Assembly (NCBI GenBank): GCA_021613375.1
Contig: CM038709.1
Span: 39,143,656 to 39,207,655 of the forward strand
Source: Megaleporinus macrocephalus
Taxonomy: Eukaryota > Chordata > Actinopteri > Characiformes > Anostomidae
DNA length: 64,000 nucleotides
Direction: 5' to 3'
This document shows positions 56,791 to 64,000 of this stretch, piece after piece. Under the pieces are notes generated by a model. It had not been told where the DNA came from, searched no databases, and worked only from the letters and a program-made list of their open reading frames with translations. A program made the translations under genes and the position numbers. Position 1 is the stretch's first letter; every line of letters begins with the position of its first letter.

Positions 56791-57675
56791 CAGATCTATA
56801 CATTTTTTTTCTTTACCGTAACCAGAAAAAAGCGTAGCGTACAACATCTAAATATATCTGTTTCTTTTTTAATTTTGGAAAGCCACAGCTTGGTGTGAGT
56901 TATGCTCCAGCTGTAAAAGCTGCCATTATGAAACTGCTACATTTGCATATCTAGTGTAGATATCTAACTAACTTCATTCTGAATAGAGTTCTTAGAGTGG
57001 TATCCACTATTCTAATATATTGCTTCCCATTTTCATGGAGCAACGACTAAAAAAGGACGCGTCCTGTATACGTTTAATAGAAACTTGCAACGGGGAATCC
57101 ACCTACACTGTCAACCTACTTATCGGCACTCTGTAAGTAGCCTAATCCTCTCATGAAGCAATATGTAAGATCTCTGGTTCAAATTGTTCCACAATTAACT
57201 AAAATTATCAACAGAATTTGAAGAAATAACAGTTTTATTGTTCTTTTAAAGACATATCATGTTCCTGAGACATCCACAATGTTAGCGCACTAAACAGCTA
57301 GCCCTGGCCTGTCCTAGCTCGTGATACCCCTTTGTACCTCAAGTGGTGATAGTGAGTGACTCACTATATGGTGTGTTGAATTAACAATGGACTCAATGTG
57401 GGTCTCTCAGATTATCTAAATCTCGACTTAGTGGTAGCGCAGTGTATAAACTAACCCCATTGAGGGGAGGCTGTTGTTCCCCTTTGTGGAAGTTATTGAA
57501 GTGTACTGGGTAGTTTGAAGGCTTTATGGAGGCTCCACTGATTGTAAATGATTTTAAATAGGTTCTTGCATGGCTAGTTGGTGGCGTTGGTTGGACACCA
57601 ATTACTGCAGTGTTTAGTGTCGCTCTTGATAACCTGCCTGCTTCACGGTTGTGTCAGCCACGGACAGTGCTGGAT

Positions 57676-57679
<4 letters not shown>
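56791..57679. other. Stretch with no recognised feature
   Basis: No frames or repeat structure of note. Confidence 0.5.

Positions 57680-57752
<73 letters not shown>
57680..57752. repeat. (TA)n microsatellite
   Basis: About 73 bp of uninterrupted TA, directly followed by the satellite-like array. Confidence 0.95.
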
Positions 57753-57756
<4 letters not shown>

Positions 57757-58765
57757 TGCATTAGTTAACATATAGTAGTAATATACATTACTACTTCATG
57801 TTAACTAATGAACTAATTCAAATTAGTTAGTCAGCACTTAATGTAAAGTGTTACCAATAAAGTATTGCCAATAATATATATTTCGTTTACCAATAATCTG
57901 TTACATGTTTACTCAACATTATTAAAGTATTGCTTCATGTTAACTAGTTTGTTACTTCATGTTAGTTAGCCAACACTGTGTTGGCTAATGAAAGAGCATT
58001 CACTTATAGCACTATGATGCTATAAATGGGAATGAAAAGCTAATAGAGTCATTCATGTTAACAAATGTATTACTTAATGTTAATTATTGTCAGTGTTAAT
58101 TATATCAACACTTCATATGAAAACAACACTAATTAATGCACTTGTTACATGCCATACTAGAGTAACTAGAGTGTTACTTCATGTTAGTTAGTCAACACAC
58201 TGTGTAAAGCATTACCAATAAGTATATATTACATGTTTACCACTAATTATATGTTACATGTTTACTCAACATTAGTTAACCATTGGTAAAGTATTACTTC
58301 ATGTTAACTCTTGCACCACCACATGTGCTTTAATAAACACTTAAGGTTCAGTGTTACCAATAAATCATTACCAATATTTATATGTTACATGTTTACTGAG
58401 CGTTAGTTAACCATTGGTAATGTGTTGCTTCATGTTAACTAATGCATTACTTCGTTAGTCAACACTTAATGTAAAATGTTACCAATAAAGCATTACCAAT
58501 AATTATATATTACATATTTACTAATAATATGTTACATGTTTACTCAACATTAAACATTATTAAAGTATTGCCATATGTTAACTAGTGAGTTACTTTATGT
58601 TAGTTAGTCAACACATTGTGTAAAGTATTACCAACAAGTATATATTACATGTATACCACTAATTATATGTTATATGTTTACTCAACATTGGTAAAGTATT
58701 GCTTCATATTAACTAATGCATCACCACATGTGCTTTAATAAACACTTAATGTTGAGTGTTACCAT
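57753..58765 (+). repeat. Satellite-like tandem repeat, about 139-bp unit, 415-bp higher-order unit
   Basis: GTTACATGTTTACTCAACATT-type landmarks occur near 57900, 58251, 58383, 58529 and 58668, spaced about 132-146 bp in the last four. CACCACATGTGCTTTAATAA recurs near 58317 and 58732, and AGTATATATTACATGTWTAC near 58220 and 58637, both about 415 bp apart. Three basic units therefore form a higher-order repeat. The array is built from GTTAACTAATG/GTTAGTTAGTCAACAC words. Confidence 0.9.
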
Positions 58766-58789
58766 GAACTGAATGTCAGATCGTTTCTA

Positions 58790-60040
58790 GACGTTTTACT
58801 CTAGGATAATGACCCCCACCGGCGTTGCCGTGTTCTCTCGGCGCTGTGAAAACAGTTGGAAGTTTATTGAGCTAATCTCCAGCGGAAACTTTGGCTTTGT
58901 GGGTTGTATGTGCGTCAGCGCGAGCGCCAAAGTGCCTCAGAGAGAGCTTCGCGAACTCTGAGGCCTCATCAACACTCGGAGCGAAAACTTTGTGATTGAC
59001 ACCAACTCGGGCTCCCATTGTCTCTTCGCAGGTTAAAAATATAATGCAGCTGCGATGTCGCCACGGCGATAAGGGCTGTCCAATCAGATGTCTCCCAGCT
59101 GCCAGGTTGTTAAGGAACATGTGAGAAGCTCGGAGATGGTTGTGCATTTCTGCTGTTCTGGGCACATCACCTGGACAGACTTGTGAAAACTGAAGCTTTC
59201 TTGTCGCCTTTTACTTTCTCGATTTTTTTTCTCTCTCTCCTTTTTTTTTCTTCTCAGGCTCATTCATCGTGACGGGCTGCTCTGTAATGATTAGATGTCA
59301 TCAGAGAAGAAAAGACATTTTGTAGAAGGAAGAACAAAGCTCGGGCGGCCGAGGCTTTGCTCTGTTATTAGGCATCGTTTGGCTGGACGTCCTGCCTGAT
59401 ATTATAAGACCTAAAGCAATTCATAAAGTGGAAGAAAGCAACAAATAAAAAAAAATCCGCTTCCCCTTCGTGTTGAGGGGGTGAATAATTACTCGTTCTT
59501 TGCTATTCTGCCCTTTCCAGAGAGTTATGAAATGTTTGCGCTGTACGACGGTTATTGAAAATGCAATAGTGGAGAGATGGTTGGGGGGAGGGATGGGATG
59601 CGTGGCTACTTCCCGGCATGCTTTAGGCGTACGCTAGATTCATTTAGCTGAGGCTAAGGGGTCAGCGCTTCTTTTCAGATGCTCGACTTTGGCATCGGCG
59701 AATTAATCCGCAACCTGTTTGAGCGCAGGCCGGCACTCAGGAGTCAAAATTCATCATCCGCCGCGCAGGAGACAAAGAGCTATTCCGGGCGCGGGTGAAA
59801 AGGGCTTTAATACGAGGAGGTGAGATTGGAGGCATCTCTGTGTGGTGCTGAACGTTCGGGGCTGAGAGCACGGCGGAAGGAGTCTCGCTCTTCAAAGAGA
59901 AAGGAAACAGAGGGGCTGACCACACACATGCACACAAAAAGGCTTTTGGAATGCCTTCTCCGATGGGGAGGAAGGGAAGGCAAAGCAAGGGCAGCCTTTA
60001 GAAATTCCAGTGGAAGGTGCTTTAGTTGATGTATGAGTTT
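58790..60040. other. Candidate conserved non-coding block 13 (largest)
   Basis: About 1.25 kb of single-copy, CpG-rich sequence with no repeat structure apart from a T/C tract near 59222-59255. Words such as CAACTCGGGCTCCCATTGTC and GTCGCCACGGCGATAAGGGC (59054) stand out from the AT-rich surroundings. Minus-strand frames of 80-97 codons and plus-strand frames of similar size overlap and have no domains. By size and texture it is the best candidate in the window for a conserved regulatory cluster, or for exons of an unannotated transcript. Confidence 0.45.
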
Positions 60041-60639
60041 GTATCTCATACGGTTAGTTAGTTAAGCTGATGTCATCCAACCCGGTACGCTGTATCATAG
60101 AGAGTCAAGCGAGAGTCAAACGTTCTCTAGAAAGCCTGAATTTTGGGTTTGATCCCTCAAATCCTTTAAATTGGTGAGACATAAGCAGATGAAATCCTAT
60201 CAACTCACAAATGTTCACTGTGGCTTTAGGAACCAGATGTCCAAAGAGTTCAATGGGTCTCAATGCTCTCTACCATAAAGGAATATGTCTGAAACACTGT
60301 TGTGTGATAGCTTTGGGTAAAGTTATATAGAGTTGCAAGAAATAGTAAGTAGTTTCCAAAGAAAAGGTATTGTTTTCACCATCATCGGTGAGTAGTAGTT
60401 GTCATTTCTTAAACAAACAAATAAACAACCTAATTATTGGCAAAGAAAACAACTGAGGAGAAGCTGAAATAGGTGGAACTGGGGTCAGAACTGTCCTGCT
60501 CATTATTAAAACCTGGAAGGAGAGTGGAGAGCCGCCAACTAAACGAAAGAAATGTGATCGTGATCCGGAACAACTGGAGATCAACAAGGCTTGTTGAGGT
60601 GGGATTGTAAAAAAATACTCTGAGATAGTAGAATTCACG
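60041..60639. other. Stretch with no recognised feature
   Basis: Unstructured; a 78-codon minus-strand frame (60402-60638) has no motif. It may include the decayed 5' part of the next element. Confidence 0.5.
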
Positions 60640-61290
60640 AGTTTAATAGTGAAAGTAAGAACTTTTCCACATGAATGGAACTTACAAGACTGGGACTAAA
60701 GAGCTAAAACCACTCATTAGTGAGACTTTGCTAGGGAACATAAAGTGTAGACTCTGCGGTGATGGGAAATGGTCATGTGGTCTGGTCACTATTCCAGAGT
60801 GTCTGAAGGTAAGAGTATATGAGTAGTGTGAAGCACCCATCATGCATAGTGTCCACTGTAAAAGCCTCGGGAGGCAGTGTTATGACCTAGCTTTGTTTCA
60901 GGTGGTCAGGTCAAGGCTTAGCAACATAATGTGGCAGTCAAATGAAGCCAGCTGACCACCTAAATCTACTGAATGACCAGGTTATGTCATCAATGGATTT
61001 CTTCTTCCCTAATGGACAGCAATGCTGAGATTCATGAGGCTCAGGTTATGTTCAGGGAACATTGAGGAATCCTCTTCTCACCCATATGAACTGGAGCACA
61101 TAGTCGTGACCGTAACCCCATCAAAAGTCTTCGCGATGTACTGGAGAAGACTTCACTGCGTGGTTTGACTTCCCTGTCATCAATACAAGATCTTGGCTGA
61201 AAGTGAATGTAACTCTAGAGGGAGATAAAGCTTGTGATGTTGTGTAAGGTTGTAAAGTGATGCCACAGCCAAGGCGTAAATTGTGAATTT
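60640..61290 (+). pseudogene. Tc1/mariner-like transposase relic
   Basis: Plus-strand pieces in order: SGTYKTGTKELKP then RLCGDGKWSCGLVTIPECLK (60740-60810). Next is a GRQCYDLALFQVVRSRLSN stretch near 60870, the position of the GSVMIWG block. LNDQVIPSMDFFF-like codons follow near 60965-61005, then RDRNPIKSLRDVLEKTSLR near 61106, which matches NPIENLWDVLEKAL. Last come SSIQDLG and REIKLVMLCKVV. The whole follows a teleost Tc1-type transposase that I recognise by its CGDGKWSCGLVTIPE-like stretch. The block holding the second aspartate (near 61010-61025) is deleted, and several stops and frame shifts are present. Confidence 0.8.
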
Positions 61291-62150
61291 CCTATATATA
61301 GATTTTGTCTGGCCTCGTGAATAGTAGGTACCTGTGACAGAAGGCTGCGTATATAGCACTGTTAACTTGGTAAACGATATATGAAAGCATCTAATCATAC
61401 TAATATGAACCTAATGGATAAAGATCTTGAAAAGAAGTGAAGAAGAAAAGAAAGGGAAGCTCGCCAAAACAGACCAGACTTGATTTTCATTCAGCGACAG
61501 ATCTGTAAGCTGTACACTTTATTCAGAAAGGCTGTTAATAACCTGTTTATACTAGCTCGTATCTACGCTTTCAAACAGCATCAGAGCGTAAACTTTATTT
61601 TTATCTGCATGGCTGGTATATCCATCGTTCGAAGGCAGGGATAATAACTTGTCAAGTATTGTTTACTATGCTAGGCATATAGAGTGGTCTACAGAGTTGA
61701 TATGTTCCAGTAAAAGTAGGTTTCAATTATAATTCCATTACAGTTTACAGGTAATTTGTGTATTTCCTTGAGAAACTACCCCAAGAAACAAATCATGATA
61801 TATATATACACATGCATACATCATGATATACACGTGAATATGCATCAATTTTTTTTGTTTTGTTTTTGGAACTAATTGTTTAGTAAGGATCTAAGCAATA
61901 CACATCACCTTACAGACCAGACTTAGAGCAGCATTTTTTCATATAATTCAATAAACATTTACATTGATGATCACAATCACACATACTTGTCCATAAATAA
62001 AAAAAGAAAGTGAGAAAAATATAGAATACAAGGCAATTTACATATTATTCTCGAAGCATTACTGACATTGTTAGGTTCCATCGCTAACACATTTCTGCCC
62101 CTGTAATCTTAAATTATGTTATTTCTTCCATATTATGAATCACCCAAAGG
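61291..62150. other. AT-rich stretch, possible LINE 3' region
   Basis: Downstream, in the antisense direction, of the LINE fragment. It contains AT-rich sequence and a short TA run at 61799. No poly-A or tail repeat marks the 3' end clearly. Confidence 0.4.
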
Positions 62151-62155
62151 CGCTA

Positions 62156-63186
62156 TATCCAGGATTCATATGTTGGAACAGTAACTTCGAGCCAGTTCAT
62201 AGTTATACCCTTGATTGCATCCCTAAGTAGAACTTGAAAAAGATATATCTGATGCCTATTATCCAATCCCTGCTGAAGAACTCTTAATAAAAACACTAAA
62301 GGCTCTTTGGGAATAGGGAAACCAAAACCCAATTGTAGGGCTTTGGAAATGTCTTCCCAATACTTATACCAGACCAGAAGATATGAACACAATTTAAATC
62401 AGCTCCTTCGCAATTTCTCCAACAATTACTAGATGAGCCAATCTTCATAGTTATATGTGGTGTTCTAAAGTATCTAATGATAAGCTTCCATTGAAATCCT
62501 CTCCAAATACCTGCACAAGTGGTTACATGACATTCTGAACAAACATCCTTCCAGTTCTCGGTCAAAATCTCTGTCTGTAATTCAATTATGCTTAATACAA
62601 AGAATTATATGGCTCCATTGATTTGAGAGCTTGGTATAAATTTAAAATTGCTTGCCAGGTGTATCACCCATTTGTATCTTTATAAAGTACCGCTCTATGG
62701 GAGATGGTAATTTTGTTATATCAAGATCTTCACTCTTACTATAGAAGTGCCTACTTTGTAAATATCTGAAAAAGTGTTTTTCAGGAATTTCAAATTTCTT
62801 CTTAAGTTGAACAAAAGATTTTAGAATTTGTGAATAAAAAACATGATGTACATAGGCTAGGCATTGTCTAGACCAGTTTTTAAAGATACAATGGGGAAAA
62901 TGTATGCATGGATTTAGTTGATGTTAAGGCAGACAGAGTTGTAGGGAGACTGTATGGGTATTGAATTTTCCTCCAAACTGAAATTGTATGCTTTGTCCAG
63001 GCACCAATCTTAATAGATGTCAGGGATATATCAGTGAAAAACAAGTCTTCTATCATATGTTCACAGCTTGACCTTTCAATGTACAACCATCTAGTTGTAG
63101 TGTCATAAGTAGTAATAGTCACTATGGGCTTCAACTAAGCAGCCCAATAATACAACTTTAGATCTGGGAGGGCTACCCTACCTCAA
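62156..63186 (-). pseudogene. L1-clade LINE ORF2 C-terminal fragment
   Basis: On the minus strand, from 63186 downward: GRVALPDLKLYYWAA, stop, LKPIVTI, the junction after the reverse-transcriptase domain that reads GG-ALPDL-LYYWAAQL in L1-type ORF2 proteins. Next is WTKHTISVWRKIQYPYSLPT (about 62940-63000). Then comes a Cys/His-like region with W-DVCSECH near 62543 and NCVHIFW near 62395, as in the terminal H-FW-C domain. A frame change leads into YKYWEDISKALQLGFGFPIP and ITMNWLEVTVPTYESWI, followed by a stop. Stops and frame shifts make it inactive. The endonuclease and the RT palm lie beyond the fragment or are lost. The clade call rests on these motifs only. Confidence 0.75.
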
Positions 63187-63640
63187 TACATCACTTTACT
63201 CTGAAACTGTAATTAAATAAATAATAATTTGTTAAAAAGAGTGGGTAATGGTTTGGAGTGGAAACCATTTGGGAACTAGATGAGAAAGTTTCCTGGAAAG
63301 CCACACATTCAACAAGTGTGTTACAAACAAGTCTTCACATTACAGTAATTAGAAATCCTACAATGTAGTGTCAGTACAGTATTAATCACTGTAGCAAGTG
63401 TTAAGGACAAGACAGTTCCAGAGTACCAGGCCCCTTCCCCAGGCCTCCAGAATTGGTGGTTTCCAATGTTCCATTCCTATCAACAGGCTTGAAGTCCCCC
63501 AACTCAGGCCCTTACCCTCGAGTCTAATAACATCATAACTATGGGCTTTAAATGAAAAGAGGAAAACTGCTGTTTTAAATCTGTTTTGAAGAGCAAGAAT
63601 TCTTCCACAATGTCCTTGTTTTACTCTTTATTGGCTCCAA
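63187..63640. other. Stretch with no recognised feature
   Basis: No continuation of the LINE reading frame could be followed here. Confidence 0.45.
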
Positions 63641-63990
63641 CCCTCAAACTCCAAATCAGCTCCGTTAATTACACCGAACCGGGGCCGCCCAGCCAGTGTG
63701 TACTCACCTCATCTCCAGCAGACAGAGAGAATGTCAGAATCTGCATTTTTATGATACTATAACTGGTGCGCTGCGTCCAGTGGGAAATCAAGAGGCCTCT
63801 AATGTCATGAGAGGAACCGCTTCCTCTGAGTGAAGATCACTGAACCTGCAGCCTGACAAGTTGTTCTTGTGTCTTCATCACAGCACAGAAACAGGTCTGA
63901 AAAACGAGGCAGCCTCCAGAACATCTGCCAATTAAAACACATCCACTCATCAAGTGGACATCTTAGATTCCTCATGCCAGCTGCATGCTG
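63641..63990. other. Candidate conserved non-coding block 14
   Basis: Single-copy, balanced sequence (GAACCGGGGCCGCCC, AGAGGCCTCTAATGTCATGA) reaching nearly to the window end. Conservation inferred. Confidence 0.3.
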
Positions 63991-64000
63991 TTGCTAGGTT

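Overview
The window looks like about 64 kb of intergenic DNA from a ray-finned fish. No complete protein-coding, rRNA or functional tRNA gene could be supported. The fish assignment rests on many decayed Tc1/mariner elements, several hAT-like and 3-bp-TSD MITEs, a tRNA-derived SINE, LINE 3' tails of a type common in teleosts, long (TA)n runs and a palindromic element I associate with otophysan fishes (characins, catfishes). The otophysan guess comes from memory of repeat families and was not tested by a search.

Layout. 1-9 kb: a 380-bp tandem repeat, several CpG-containing single-copy blocks that look like conserved non-coding elements (CNEs), a Tc1 remnant, a PIF/Harbinger-like element with TTA target duplications, a SINE and two hAT-type MITEs. 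9-20 kb: more candidate CNEs, an LTR-like block, Tc1 elements with terminal inverted repeats and TA targets, a hAT MITE and a LINE tail. 20-30 kb: an inverted pair of telomere-like 60-bp minisatellites, a Tc1 transposase relic beside a large fold-back element, a CNE block, and a 1.3-kb Tc1 element with long terminal repeats and a broken transposase. 30.4-32.9 kb: a minisatellite of about 105 units of 24/25 bp. 33-41 kb: TA runs, Tc1 and hAT transposase fragments, a two-exon gene relic on the minus strand (35.9-36.4 kb), nested MITEs and a second LINE tail. 41-50 kb: two arrays of a 36-bp repeat. The second array lies between two 330-bp direct copies of unique sequence that are about 98.5% identical. 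This stretch also holds a 39-bp minisatellite and a MITE nested in another repeat whose empty site is in the window. 50-64 kb: a Tc1-type MITE, a complex tandem repeat, two more Tc1 transposase relics, (TA)n runs, a 140-bp satellite-like repeat, the best block of candidate CNEs (58.8-60.0 kb) and an antisense L1-clade LINE fragment.

There is no operon or pathway. If the single-copy blocks are conserved, the window is best read as a regulatory gene desert next to a developmental gene outside it. I found no clear new biological system. The most unusual items are the 330-bp duplication around the second 36-bp array, the 24-bp minisatellite with a palindromic CpG core in nearly every unit, and the spliced gene relic near 36 kb.
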